Source: DASVTR01 sp036387475 (GTDB lineage: Bacteria; Acidobacteriota; Blastocatellia; Pyrinomonadales; Pyrinomonadaceae). Taken from it: a stretch of DNA of 64,000 nt. Below the pieces are notes generated by a model. It did not search any database, was not told the DNA's origin, and worked only from the letters and a program-made list of their open reading frames with translations. Below are positions 46,553-54,717 of the stretch, piece after piece. The stretch lies in contig DASVTR010000010.1 in assembly GCA_036387475.1 (NCBI GenBank), positions 70,885 through 134,884 of the forward strand, in the 5' to 3' direction. A program made the position numbers and the translations under genes. Positions within the stretch are counted from its first letter, which is position 1. Every line of letters begins with the position of its first letter.

Positions 46553-47869
46553 TTACTTCCAGAGCTTACTCAAGAGCACCTTGGCGTCCGTCTTGTCGGG
46601 CAAGCCTTCGACAATCAGGACGCGAGAGCCGCGCCGCTCCATCAAGACAGCGCCCTCTTTAGTCTGCCACGCGCTCGACTGATAAACTTCTTCGGAAGCG
46701 GCGCTGGAAGCAGCAAGGTCGCCGTAACGAGCACTAGTTCGCCGTGCGTAAGCGTCGAAGAATTCCTGCGCGTCGCGGTCTGAATCCCAACTGGAAAGTT
46801 GCGCGATAAAGACAGCGCCCGTCTTCGGCTCGTTGTAAACACTGTAGCGGTCGCCGCCCCAACCTGCTGCCGCCGCGCGCGATTCCGCCTTCGATTTTAA
46901 AAACTCGTCGAGAATCAGATAGTAGCCCCACTCGCCGTTCACATCGTAATCCACACGCTTCCAATTCGCGCCGAGCGCGCTTGCGACATCCGGCAATTCA
47001 AGTTTAACGGGCGCTTCGCGTGAGAAGTATTTTTCGGCGTGCAGGATTTGCTCTGTTGACTGCGGCAACTCCGTATAGGCCAAAGAGATTTGCTTCCAGC
47101 CGCCCTGCTTGTACAAATGCGAGACGAAATCCATCCCCTGTTGATAAGGAAACAGCAGGGACTCGCGCAGTGAGCGCGGCGCTTTCTCTATCAACTCGGA
47201 CGAGCCTGCGCCGCCAGCCTCTATTGAGCGCATGAAGGCCAGCGCACGCATCGGATTACGCATAATGTAATACTGCATCAAAAGTGTCGCGTCGCCTTCG
47301 ATCAGGGCGTGGGCGGCGAGTTCTGCGTCGGCGTCGCCCTTGGGCCACTTGTCAAAGCGGCGCAGATTGAAATGCTGGTCTTGCAGCGCGTGGGCCAATT
47401 CGTGGGCCATGACGGGTTTCTGCCCGTCCAAATCAATCCACTCGGCCAGATAAAACTGCTGCGCCTTCGGGTCGTAGTAACCTGCGACCTGTTCCGTCAG
47501 CAGGCTGATGATGAAGGGGCGCAGTTGCATGTCAGAGGGAATCATGCCGAGTTTTTTCAGAGTAATCTCGGAGGCGTGCAACTCTTCTGGCGTCGTCTCC
47601 TCGTCCATATTCTTGATGAGCATTCTTTCAATCTCGGCGCGCGATTGCGCTCCGCTCTTGACCGGGCGCAGGATAGCCAGTTGCCTGATCTCGCTCGTCT
47701 CCTTCAAGACCGCCTCGCTGGCCGCCATGACGGCAGCGCTCTTGTTGCCGGAGGTCACAGCGGGAGCCTGCTTTTGGGCGGAGGCCGCGCCGACACCGAT
47801 AAAAAGTGAGGCCGCCACCGAGAGGGCTGTGACAAAAGTGATAACTCGCAGTCGGATTTGCTTTGACAT
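46553..47869 (-). CDS. secreted HExxH-motif protein, probable zinc metallopeptidase
   Basis: A 438-residue protein with a signal peptide (VITFVTALSVAASLFIGVGA) and HELAHALQDQHF at 156-167, followed by LIEGDATLLM, where Glu191 could be the third zinc ligand. The C-terminal part has no clear domain match. The HELAHALQDQ core resembles putative neutral zinc metallopeptidases of unknown substrate common in acidobacteria. It is monocistronic, with its own terminator. Confidence 0.7.
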   Translation of the reverse strand: MSKQIRLRVITFVTALSVAASLFIGVGAASAQKQAPAVTSGNKSAAVMAASEAVLKETSEIRQLAILRPVKSGAQSRAEIERMLIKNMDEETTPEELHASEITLKKLGMIPSDMQLRPFIISLLTEQVAGYYDPKAQQFYLAEWIDLDGQKPVMAHELAHALQDQHFNLRRFDKWPKGDADAELAAHALIEGDATLLMQYYIMRNPMRALAFMRSIEAGGAGSSELIEKAPRSLRESLLFPYQQGMDFVSHLYKQGGWKQISLAYTELPQSTEQILHAEKYFSREAPVKLELPDVASALGANWKRVDYDVNGEWGYYLILDEFLKSKAESRAAAAGWGGDRYSVYNEPKTGAVFIAQLSSWDSDRDAQEFFDAYARRTSARYGDLAASSAASEEVYQSSAWQTKEGAVLMERRGSRVLIVEGLPDKTDAKVLLSKLWK

Positions 47870-47969
47870 CTCTAACCTTTCGCTTTTATAGTCCGCTCAA
47901 ACCTTTAGCGGACATTTTTATTTTAGCAGGTCATCCCTCAATCGCCCGAATCCTGTTGGGAGGCTTTCA

Positions 47970-48479
47970 ATGCAGATGATGAAACAAGCGGACGACGATG
48001 TGATGCCGGACGAATGGCACGAAACCTTAGTGCGCGTGCGCTATTCCGAAACGGACAAAATGGGCGTCGTCTATCACGCCAACTATCTTGTCTGGTTTGA
48101 GATTGGCCGCACGGAGTTTTGTCGTGCGCGCGGTTTTAGCTACCGCGACATGGAAGAGAACGAAAACTCTTTTCTCGTAGTTGCAGAAAGTTACTGCCGC
48201 TATAAAGCGCCAGCCTACTACGACGACGAACTTCTTGTCCGCACACACGTCACCGAACTGCGTCGCCGCTCGCTTCGCTTCGGCTACGAAATCGTACGCA
48301 TCAGCGACGACCGCGTGATCGCCGAAGGCGAGACGGGCCACGTTGTCACAGACCCCAATGGCCGCGTCCGCTCGTTCCCAGACCGTTATTGCCAACTTCT
48401 GCGCGCCACCCCAACCGAAGCCATGCATCTATCGCAACCGCCAGCCGAACGCGTCCCCGAAAACACTGCACCGGACTAA
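47970..48479 (+). CDS. acyl-CoA thioesterase, YbgC/4HBT family
   Basis: A 169-residue hot-dog-fold thioesterase: VRYSETDKMGVVYHANYLVW carries the catalytic Asp and the conserved HANYL motif, and FEIGRTEFCRARGFSY follows. YbgC-type enzymes hydrolyse acyl-CoA or acyl-ACP and are often linked to the Tol-Pal system. GGGAGG lies 7 nt before the ATG. The C-terminal ~25 residues are unconserved and Pro-rich. It is convergent with ymdB. Confidence 0.9.
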   Translation: MQMMKQADDDVMPDEWHETLVRVRYSETDKMGVVYHANYLVWFEIGRTEFCRARGFSYRDMEENENSFLVVAESYCRYKAPAYYDDELLVRTHVTELRRRSLRFGYEIVRISDDRVIAEGETGHVVTDPNGRVRSFPDRYCQLLRATPTEAMHLSQPPAERVPENTAPD

Positions 48480-48480
48480 C

Positions 48481-48541
48481 AGTTTTGAGTTTTCAGTTTT
48501 CAGTTAAGAGCAACTTGTCTTTTACGGAAAACTGTAAACTG
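48481..48541. repeat. short heptad-repeat hairpin, unit TTTTCAG
   Basis: Arm 48481-48503 and inverted arm 48525-48541 between two convergent genes, one base after the YbgC stop codon and two before the ymdB stop codon. It may act as a two-way terminator. Confidence 0.8.
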
Positions 48542-48543
48542 CA

Positions 48544-49326
48544 CTATTGTTCATGCTTGAGGGAGAGGCGAGAGATTTCGCGTGCATGGCCCGTCGCTTC
48601 GTCAACGTCGATGATGGCGGCGCAGATGCGTACGTCGCCAATCGAGTGTTCGGCGCGCTTGTGCAGGGCCGAAGTGAAGCGCCCTATGACATCTTCCTTC
48701 ACCATTCCGATCACGCCCGCGTAGCTGCCCGTCATTCCAATGTCAGTCAGATAGGCTGTGCCCTGCGCCAGAATTCTTTCGTCGGCGGTTTGCACGTGAG
48801 TGTGCGTGCCGACCACTGCCGAGACGCGCCCGTCCAAGTGCCAGCCCATCGCAGACTTTTCAGAAGTCGCCTCGGCGTGCATATCCACGAGCCTGACTTT
48901 TACATCCGGCGAGAGCGAATCCAAAAGCGCGTCGGCTGTGCGAAAGGGGTCGTCCGCCGGATGCATAAAGACGCGCCCGATCAGATTCAATACCGCTACA
49001 CGGACGCCGCGCACCTCACCCACCCACATCCCATTGCCGGGGGTCTTCGGCGGATAATTCGCCGGACGCAAGAGTCGCGGCTGCCGTTCGATATAAGCAA
49101 CGGCCTCGCGTTTATCGAAGATGTGATTGCCGGAAGTCATCACGTCAATTCCGGCATTGAAGAGTTGTTCGGCGTGAGGCGGCGTGATGGAAAAGCCTCC
49201 GGTTACGTTCTCCGCATTCATGATAGCCAGGTCGATATTATTCTGCTCGCGCAAATCCTGAATACGATCAAGCACAGCCTGGCGTCCGGGCCGCGCCACC
49301 ACATCGCCGATCATTAAAATTTTCAT
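48544..49326 (-). CDS. ymdB: YmdB-type metallophosphoesterase
   Basis: A 260-residue calcineurin-like phosphoesterase of the TIGR00282 type: MKILMIGDVVARPGRQAV, NAENVTGGF, MTSGNHIFDKREA, DMHAEATSEKSAMGWHLDGR, VVGTHTHVQTADERIL. The Asp/His/Asn residues of the di-metal site are intact. In Bacillus the homologue acts on 2',3'-cyclic nucleotides and affects biofilm development. It lies downstream of the 6S RNA candidate. Confidence 0.93.
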   Translation of the reverse strand: MKILMIGDVVARPGRQAVLDRIQDLREQNNIDLAIMNAENVTGGFSITPPHAEQLFNAGIDVMTSGNHIFDKREAVAYIERQPRLLRPANYPPKTPGNGMWVGEVRGVRVAVLNLIGRVFMHPADDPFRTADALLDSLSPDVKVRLVDMHAEATSEKSAMGWHLDGRVSAVVGTHTHVQTADERILAQGTAYLTDIGMTGSYAGVIGMVKEDVIGRFTSALHKRAEHSIGDVRICAAIIDVDEATGHAREISRLSLKHEQ

Positions 49327-49344
49327 CTCTCACCCGTAGAAAGT

Positions 49345-49413
49345 AGAGGTCAGAGGCTAGAGGTTAAAGGTCAGTCATAAAAACTAACCTCTAACCTCTG
49401 ATCTCTGACCTCT
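49345..49413. repeat. heptad-repeat hairpin, unit AGAGGTC
   Basis: Arm 49345-49375 and inverted arm 49383-49413 match over 31 nt with four differences and only a 7-nt spacer. It begins 11 nt beyond the predicted 3' end of the 6S RNA and may serve as its terminator. Confidence 0.88.
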
Positions 49414-49423
49414 CCTGTTAATG

Positions 49424-49636
49424 GCTAGAGGGAAATCCGCAGTGGCCGCTCCGCAGCCGTAATTGAACCTGCGTTAACAGGTGGGTGACCTCTTTGTTAA
49501 GCCGCAGCCCTTGGCAATTCCTTAACGATGAAGGATTGCACCGGCTGTGAGTCGGCGTCGGTCTCCCTTTATTTACAGCGTTGGCTCAATCATCGTTACT
49601 CGGTGACGAACCCCGCAGACGTGTTCCCTCTGCCGG
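49424..49636 (-). ncRNA. ssrS: candidate 6S RNA
   Basis: About 210 nt on the minus strand between zapA and ymdB with no coding frame. The ends pair (GGC-AGAGGGAA with TTTCCCTCT-A-GCC). CTGCGGGGTTCGTCACCGAG follows the 5' stem, as in 6S RNAs. An apical 9-bp stem forms from TAACGATGA and TCATCGTTA, and a small hairpin (ACCTG-TTAACG-CAGGT) sits in the 3' side of the central region. This is the closing stem, bubble and apical rod of 6S RNA, which binds sigma70 RNA polymerase. The position next to zapA matches many proteobacteria. A covariance-model search was not possible here. Confidence 0.65.
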
Positions 49637-49640
49637 AAAT

Positions 49641-49646
49641 AATATA
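49641..49646 (-). promoter_or_regulatory. -10 element of the 6S RNA candidate
   Basis: TATATT on the minus strand, 7 nt before the predicted 5' end of the RNA. A -35 element is not clear because the upstream sequence is heptad repeat. Confidence 0.5.
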
Positions 49647-49660
49647 ACACAGAAAAAAGC

Positions 49661-49788
49661 AGAATTCAGAAGTCAGGAGTCAGAAGCCAGAAGAAAAGAA
49701 AATCAGAATAAAAACGGTTCGCAGCCTCTTATTCTGACTTCTGGATTCTGACTCCTGACTTCTGCTTTGGCTTCTGACTTCTGCTTTT
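49661..49788. repeat. heptad-repeat hairpin, unit AGAAGTC/AGGAGTC
   Basis: Arm 49661-49711 (AGAAGTC, AGGAGTC, AGAAGCC, then decaying) and inverted arm 49730-49788, the longest in this class. It runs up to the zapA stop codon and lies just upstream of the 6S RNA promoter. Confidence 0.85.
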
Positions 49789-50173
49789 ACGTAAAGGCGA
49801 TGTTTCCAGCCGGGCTTGGCTGTTCGACGGTGCTGCGGACTTTGAGCAGGCGGTCTAGCATCTCTGCGCATTCGGCGCTGCGTGAGGCGAGTTGCGAGTC
49901 GGCCTGTTCGTGCAGTCGTTTGAGGCGATGCAGTTCGTCGGCGATGTGCAGGGCGGCGAGGATGGCTACCTTCAAGGAATCCACCGTCAGCGTGCCCGAA
50001 GAAATCTCGCGCATACGACTGTCAACAAACTCTGCGAGTTGCGTGATGTACTCGCTGTCGCCGTCGGAACGAATGTTGTAGGTCTGATTGTAAATCTCGA
50101 CCCGGATGGTCGGTGTCGTGGCTGCGTCCATATTGCCTTTACCCAAACTCATGCGGCCCTGTGGGTCTTTCAT
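49787..50173 (-). CDS. zapA: cell-division protein ZapA
   Basis: A 128-residue protein with TIRVEIYNQTYNIRSDGDSE and ITQLAEFVDSRMREI, then a coiled-coil C-terminus (ALHIADELHRLKRLHEQAD). ZapA binds and bundles FtsZ. The ATG at 50173 overlaps the preceding stop (ATGA), supporting coupling to the ZapB-like gene; internal ATGs at 50152 and 50131 are alternatives. Its stop codon abuts a heptad hairpin, beyond which lies the 6S RNA candidate. Confidence 0.88.
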   Translation of the reverse strand: MKDPQGRMSLGKGNMDAATTPTIRVEIYNQTYNIRSDGDSEYITQLAEFVDSRMREISSGTLTVDSLKVAILAALHIADELHRLKRLHEQADSQLASRSAECAEMLDRLLKVRSTVEQPSPAGNIAFT

Positions 50174-50451
50174 TTGCGCACCGCCTCAGCCATCTCAGGA
50201 TCGAGCGCGGCGATGGCGTCGAGCATCGCTTCGACCTTCATCCGAATCGTGTCGCGCTCCTGAAGAAGGCGCTCAACCTGATTTTCGAGGCGCTCTTTCT
50301 CGCCGAGCAGTCCGCCAAGCTCTCGCCGGACTGAGGCGATCTCGCGTTCCAATCCTTCCTTTTCCTGACGCAGCGTCTTCGTCAGTTCGATGGTGCGGTA
50401 AATTTTGTCTTCAAGGTGCGAGAACTTTTCGAGTCCTGATAATCCGACCAT
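50170..50451 (-). CDS. ZapB-like coiled-coil protein
   Basis: A 93-residue, almost entirely coiled-coil protein (LEDKIYRTIELTKTLRQEKE, then LLGEKERLENQVERLLQERD). No enzyme motif. Coupling to zapA and the coiled-coil profile suggest the role of ZapB, which crosslinks ZapA at the septum. Sequence similarity to proteobacterial ZapB is not evident, so the call rests on context and fold. Confidence 0.65.
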   Translation of the reverse strand: MVGLSGLEKFSHLEDKIYRTIELTKTLRQEKEGLEREIASVRRELGGLLGEKERLENQVERLLQERDTIRMKVEAMLDAIAALDPEMAEAVRK

Positions 50452-50559
50452 CGCTATCTCTCCAAAGTTTAACGGCGCGTTAGGCGAGCCGACCGATTAT
50501 GCGACTTCAAGCGCCTCAGCGCAAGAGTTTTCAGTAGAGGTCAGAGGCGTTAGCTGGCA

Positions 50560-50586
50560 CGAGCGCTTAAGCGCGCAAAGCGCTCG
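50560..50586 (-). terminator. possible terminator after rplT
   Basis: CGAGCGCTT and AAGCGCTCG form a 9-bp perfect stem with a 9-nt loop about 100 nt past the rplT stop codon. No T-run follows, so it may be only a pause or processing site. A short heptad fragment (AGAGGTC) lies beside it at 50535-50552. Confidence 0.35.
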
Positions 50587-50682
50587 AACTTTTGATCGAA
50601 CGCTTTGCGTGCATTGTCTGCCTGAAGTTTTGTGTCTTTCGGTTCAAGCCCTTGCGGCATTACTCAAAGTCCTCTTCATGCT

Positions 50683-51072
50683 CTAAGCGGCTGCGCTTTG
50701 CTGTTGCTGCTGCTCGTTATCGAGAGCGCCCCTGACCTGTCCGGCCAAATCCGCGAACGCTTCGGGCGAATTGGCGGCGATGTCCGCGAGCACTTTCCTG
50801 TCAAGCTCTATTCCGGCGACTTTCAGACCGTGCATAAACTGCGAATAGTTCAATCCGTTGAGACGCGCGGCTGCGCCGATGCGGACAATCCACAGGCTGC
50901 GAAAATCACGCTTCTTCAGCTTGCGCCCCGTGTAAGCGAAATTCAGCCCGCGCTCGACAGACTCTTTCGCCGAACGATACAGCTTCGACTTTGTGCCGCG
51001 ATAACCCTTGGCTAATTTTAAAATCTTCTTGCGCCTTTCGAGACGCTTATTTCCACGTTTTGCTCTAGGCAT
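50683..51072 (-). CDS. rplT: 50S ribosomal protein L20
   Basis: A 129-residue basic protein, MPRAKRGNKRLERRKKILKL, then GYRGTKSKLYRSAKESVERG, FRSLWIVRIGAAARLNGLNY and a C-terminal Gln/Ala tail. This is the L20 pattern; the protein is essential for early 50S assembly and represses its own operon in E. coli. Gene order thrS-infC-rpmI-rplT is the ancestral one. Confidence 0.96.
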   Translation of the reverse strand: MPRAKRGNKRLERRKKILKLAKGYRGTKSKLYRSAKESVERGLNFAYTGRKLKKRDFRSLWIVRIGAAARLNGLNYSQFMHGLKVAGIELDRKVLADIAANSPEAFADLAGQVRGALDNEQQQQQSAAA

Positions 51073-51090
51073 GATTCATTCCCCTTCCCT

Positions 51091-51182
51091 AAAAGGATGA
51101 ACGCAGAACGATGAACGATGAATGAATTAAGAGACAGGTCGCTGCTTTTACTTCATCGTTCCGCGTTCATCGTTCATCCTTT
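51091..51182. repeat. heptad-repeat hairpin, unit GAACGAT
   Basis: Arm 51091-51125 and inverted arm 51148-51182 (CATCGTTCCGCGTTCATCGT core) lie between rpmI and rplT, a gap that in other bacteria holds only a short spacer. The second arm reaches the rpmI stop codon. Confidence 0.85.
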
Positions 51183-51384
51183 AACTACGCCCATACGGCA
51201 GCATTGCTTCGACGCGCTTTTGATCGCCGTCGGAAACGAGACCGTCAACATCCAGTTGGCGCTTCCGCTTGGTGGTTTTCTTGGTCAGAATGTGGCGCGC
51301 GTGGCTGTGGCCGCGCTTGATCTTTCCGGTCGCGGTCAGGCGAAAACGCTTGGCCGCTCCCTTGTGTGTTTTCAGTTTTGGCAT
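51181..51384 (-). CDS. rpmI: 50S ribosomal protein L35
   Basis: A 67-residue protein, MPKLKTHKGAAKRFRLTATG, followed by KIKRGHSHARHILTKK and LDVDGLVSDGDQKRVEAMLP, the L35 pattern. It is encoded between infC and rplT as expected. Confidence 0.95.
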   Translation of the reverse strand: MPKLKTHKGAAKRFRLTATGKIKRGHSHARHILTKKTTKRKRQLDVDGLVSDGDQKRVEAMLPYGRS

Positions 51385-51463
51385 CTCTACTCCTTAGACG
51401 GTTAATTGAGCCGTCCGGCTAACGGTCAGCCGGAGCTTGTCTCTCAAGCCGGAGGCTTGTTAC

Positions 51464-52126
51464 TTAAATCTCAACTTCAATATCAATCAGGGGCGCGGGC
51501 TTTTCTTCAGGCTTCGGCGCGGGCGGCGCGGGCTTGGCTGCTCCTCCGCCGCCACCGCCACCACCGCCTTTGTGCTTCTTCGGCGAAAAGATGGTGAACA
51601 TCTGATTGCCTTCCATGCGCGGCCTGGCCTCTACTTCTCCGACATCGGCTAGGTCGCCTTCCAGCTTCTCAAGAATTCGCGCGCCGAGTTCGCGGTGCGT
51701 CATCTCGCGCCCGCGAAACCAGATGGTCGCCTTGACCTTATCGCCGCCCGTCAACCACTGGCGAGCGTGCTCCATACGATATTCGTAATCATGGTCGTCT
51801 GTGCCGGGGCGAAACTTGATTTCTTTGACTGTGATGACGACCTGTTTCTTCTTCGCCTCGTTCGCCTTCTTTTTGGCCTCGTATTGAAACTTGCCAAAAT
51901 CAATAATACGGCAAACGGGCGGGTCGGCGGTGGCGGCGACTTCGACCAAATCCAGGCCCTTCTCGCGGGCCAGACGCACGGCATCGCGCGTCTCCATCAC
52001 GCCGAGTTGCTCGCCGTCGTCACCGATGACGCGCACCTGCGGCACGCGAATTCTGTCGTTAATGCGCGCGACGGGAGCGCGCCGATTGTCCGGGCGTTGG
52101 CCGCGACCTCGAAAGCCTGTAGCTAT
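51464..52126 (-). CDS. infC: translation initiation factor IF-3, probable AUA start
   Basis: IF-3 of 220 residues: RINDRIRVPQVRVIGDDGEQ at ~22-41, DLVEVAATADPPVCRIIDFG, KEIKFRPGTDDHDY, GDKVKATIWFRGREMTH, and a Gly9 plus Pro-rich C-terminal tail. The conserved N-terminus continues upstream of the first GTG (52045), and no ATG/GTG/TTG exists in frame before it. A perfect TAGGAGGTG sits 7 nt before an ATA at 52126, so the start is probably AUA. Rare start codons in infC allow IF-3 to repress its own synthesis, as AUU does in E. coli. Confidence 0.93.
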   Translation of the reverse strand: MATGFRGRGQRPDNRRAPVARINDRIRVPQVRVIGDDGEQLGVMETRDAVRLAREKGLDLVEVAATADPPVCRIIDFGKFQYEAKKKANEAKKKQVVITVKEIKFRPGTDDHDYEYRMEHARQWLTGGDKVKATIWFRGREMTHRELGARILEKLEGDLADVGEVEARPRMEGNQMFTIFSPKKHKGGGGGGGGGAAKPAPPAPKPEEKPAPLIDIEVEI

Positions 52127-52151
52127 CTCTGCACCTCCTATGTTATGGGTC

Positions 52152-52227
52152 GGGAGTCAGGAGTCTTAAGTCTGGAGTCGAAAACTTTTGTTTCGACTTT
52201 TGACTTTAGACTCCGCACTCAAGACTC
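52152..52227. repeat. heptad-repeat hairpin, unit GGAGTCT/GAGTCAG
   Basis: Arm 52152-52184 and inverted arm 52192-52227 separate thrS from infC. The thrS stop codon (TGA in GAGTCTTGA) is supplied by the repeat unit itself. The hairpin lies 12 nt upstream of the infC ribosome-binding site. Confidence 0.85.
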
Positions 52228-54201
52228 GATGATATTGACGAGCGCACGCGAGTCAACGAGTCGCTGCGCCATCTCTTTAAATTCCGCGAGCGGCATCGCG
52301 CCGATGTCGCCTTTGCTTCTCTCGCGGACTGCGACCTTGCCTTCCTCCATCTCGCGGTCGCCGAGGACGAGCATGAAGGGTACTTTCTGCATCTGCGCGT
52401 CGCGTATCTTCGCGCCGATTTTTTCACTGCGCAAATTGGTCTCGATTCGCAGACCCGCTTTGCGTAACTCCTGCGCAACGCTCAACGCATATTCGTTGAT
52501 GCGATCCGTAATCGGCAGCACGACGGCCTGCACGGGCGCAAGCCAGAGCGGGAAAGCACCCGCGTAATGTTCTATCAGGACGCCGAAGAATCGCTCGATT
52601 GAGCCAAAGAGCGCGCGATGAACCATCACGGGGCGATGCGGCTTATTGTCTTCGCCGATGTATTCCAGCTCAAACCTTTCGGGCAGATTGAAGTCCCACT
52701 GCACCGTCCCCAGTTGCCATAAACGACCAATGGCATCTTCAATCTTGAAATCAATCTTCGGGCCATAAAAGGCTGCTTCGCCTTCGATTCGTTCATAGGG
52801 AACGCCGCGAGCATTGAGCGCCTCTGCGAGCGCCGCCTCGGCCTTCGCCCAATCTTCTTCTTCGCCGAAATACTGCTTGCTCGTGTCATTACCTTTAGCG
52901 GACAACTCAAACTTAACCTTCTCGAAGCCGAAGGTCGTCAAGACCTCGACGGCGAAATCAACGCAATCGTCAATCTCTTTCCGCACCTGCTCAGGCGTGC
53001 AGAAGAGATGCGCGTCGTCAACCGTGAAGCCGCGCACGCGCATCAATCCGTGCAGCGTCCCCGAAAGTTCGGCGCGATAGACCGTGCCCATCTCGCCGTA
53101 ACGCTGCGGCAGGTCACGGTAGCTGCGCTGCTGCGACTTGTAGATGCCGATATGGAACGGGCAGTTCATCGGCTTTAAGCGAAACTCCGTCTCTTCAAGC
53201 TTTGTTGGCGCAAACATCGAGTCGCCATAGTTCTGCTCGTGCCCGCTGATGTGCCAAAGCTCGCGCCGCGCTATGTGCGGCGTATAAACAAGGCTGTAGT
53301 TGCGCTTGACCAACTCTTCGTAGAGATAATCTTCCATCTGCTTGCGAATCATCGCGCCCTTCGGATGCCAGAAGATCAATCCCTGCCCGTAACTTTCCTG
53401 AATCGAGAAGAGGTCAAGCTCGCGCCCAAGACGGCGATGGTCGCGCTTTTCAGCTTCGGCGCGCTGCTTGGCCCAGGCGTCGAGTTCTTCCTGCGTGAAG
53501 AAGGCCGTGCCGTAGATGCGCTGCATCTGCTCGCGCTCGGCGTCGCCCATCCAGTATGCGCCCGAAAGGGTCAGCAGCTTAAAGGCACGCAGGCGATTGG
53601 TGTTCGGCACGTGCGGGCCGAGACAGAAATCTATGAACGGAGAATTATCAATGTAGTAGACACTGACGGTCTCGCCGCCCTTGTCTGCGACCAGTTCGCA
53701 CTTCAAAGGCTCGTCGCGCTCCTCGAAGATGCGCAAGGCTTCCGCTTTCGTAATCTCCTCGCGGCGATACGCCAGATTGCGCTTGGCTATGTCGCGCATG
53801 CGCTTTTCGATGACGGGCAAATCCTCATCGGTCAGCGGGCGCGGCGCGATGACATCGTAGAAGAAACCGTAGCGCGGGTCGTCCAGAAGGGCCGGGCCGA
53901 TGCCGAGCTTCGTTCCCGGAAAAAGGTCTAGCACGGCAGCGGCGAGCAGGTGCGCAGTCGAATGGCGCAGCACGTCCAGGCCTTCGAGCGTCTGCGGCAT
54001 CACAGGCTCAATGTGGACGGCATCGCCGTTTCCGTGTGCGTCGAGCGTAAACGCCAGGTCAACCTCGCGCCCGTTGACGCGCGCGGCCAATGCCTGCTTT
54101 GCCGCCTCGCGGTCGAGCTTCTTCAAGGCTTCGCCCACAGTCACGGGAGTCGTGACTTGCGCCGCCGCGCCATCCTTTAACTGTACGTTAATTTCACTCA
54201 T
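52219..54201 (-). CDS. thrS: threonyl-tRNA synthetase
   Basis: A 660-residue class II synthetase: TGS domain (1-60), editing domain with HSTAHLLAAAV (H-x3-H) and an HLFCTPEQ segment, the catalytic core with motif 2 (RYGEMGTVYRAELSGTLHGL), the zinc Cys in LKPMNCPFHIGIY and the anticodon-binding domain (VVLPITDRINEYALSVAQEL). Complete. It heads the infC-rpmI-rplT operon. Confidence 0.97.
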   Translation of the reverse strand: MSEINVQLKDGAAAQVTTPVTVGEALKKLDREAAKQALAARVNGREVDLAFTLDAHGNGDAVHIEPVMPQTLEGLDVLRHSTAHLLAAAVLDLFPGTKLGIGPALLDDPRYGFFYDVIAPRPLTDEDLPVIEKRMRDIAKRNLAYRREEITKAEALRIFEERDEPLKCELVADKGGETVSVYYIDNSPFIDFCLGPHVPNTNRLRAFKLLTLSGAYWMGDAEREQMQRIYGTAFFTQEELDAWAKQRAEAEKRDHRRLGRELDLFSIQESYGQGLIFWHPKGAMIRKQMEDYLYEELVKRNYSLVYTPHIARRELWHISGHEQNYGDSMFAPTKLEETEFRLKPMNCPFHIGIYKSQQRSYRDLPQRYGEMGTVYRAELSGTLHGLMRVRGFTVDDAHLFCTPEQVRKEIDDCVDFAVEVLTTFGFEKVKFELSAKGNDTSKQYFGEEEDWAKAEAALAEALNARGVPYERIEGEAAFYGPKIDFKIEDAIGRLWQLGTVQWDFNLPERFELEYIGEDNKPHRPVMVHRALFGSIERFFGVLIEHYAGAFPLWLAPVQAVVLPITDRINEYALSVAQELRKAGLRIETNLRSEKIGAKIRDAQMQKVPFMLVLGDREMEEGKVAVRERSKGDIGAMPLAEFKEMAQRLVDSRALVNIIES

Positions 54202-54522
54202 CGCTGCTGGTCTCCGCTTCTTTCTCGTAAATCGTCAATGCGGACGAACGGTTTCGAAACCATCCGCGCTTTACCATTTACGAATCACAGCCCTGCGTTT
54301 CCGCTCTTGATGAGCGGCTTCGCGGATGCTGGAAGCGTCAACCGAATTAAGTTTTGTGCCGATTTGGTAAAACGGCAACTGCCTTTGAGATCGGATTCGA
54401 TAGGAGCGCCTTCGCCGCGAAGCCCGCCACAAGGGACGGATTTCAAAAGCTAAATGTGAATCGCGTGTATGTTCGATTCATGACGAAGGTCTTCTGGAGC
54501 ATCCTATCAAATTTTCGGAAAA

Positions 54523-54597
<75 letters not shown>

Positions 54598-54717
54598 ATT
54601 CAAACTAACAAAAACCACTCGCTTCAAATTAACCGTCAAAGCGAAGTCGTAAGGTAGCAAAGGCTTTACGCCACTGTCAAGCCAGATCGCCGCCCGGTAG
54701 TGTCCTAATAAATGTTG

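Noticed and set aside
49424..49640. Cobalamin riboswitch
   Set aside because: GCCGGTGCAATCC and GCCACTG resemble pieces of the B12 element, but they are in the wrong order, the B12-box consensus is missing and the downstream gene is not B12-related. The paired ends fit 6S RNA better.
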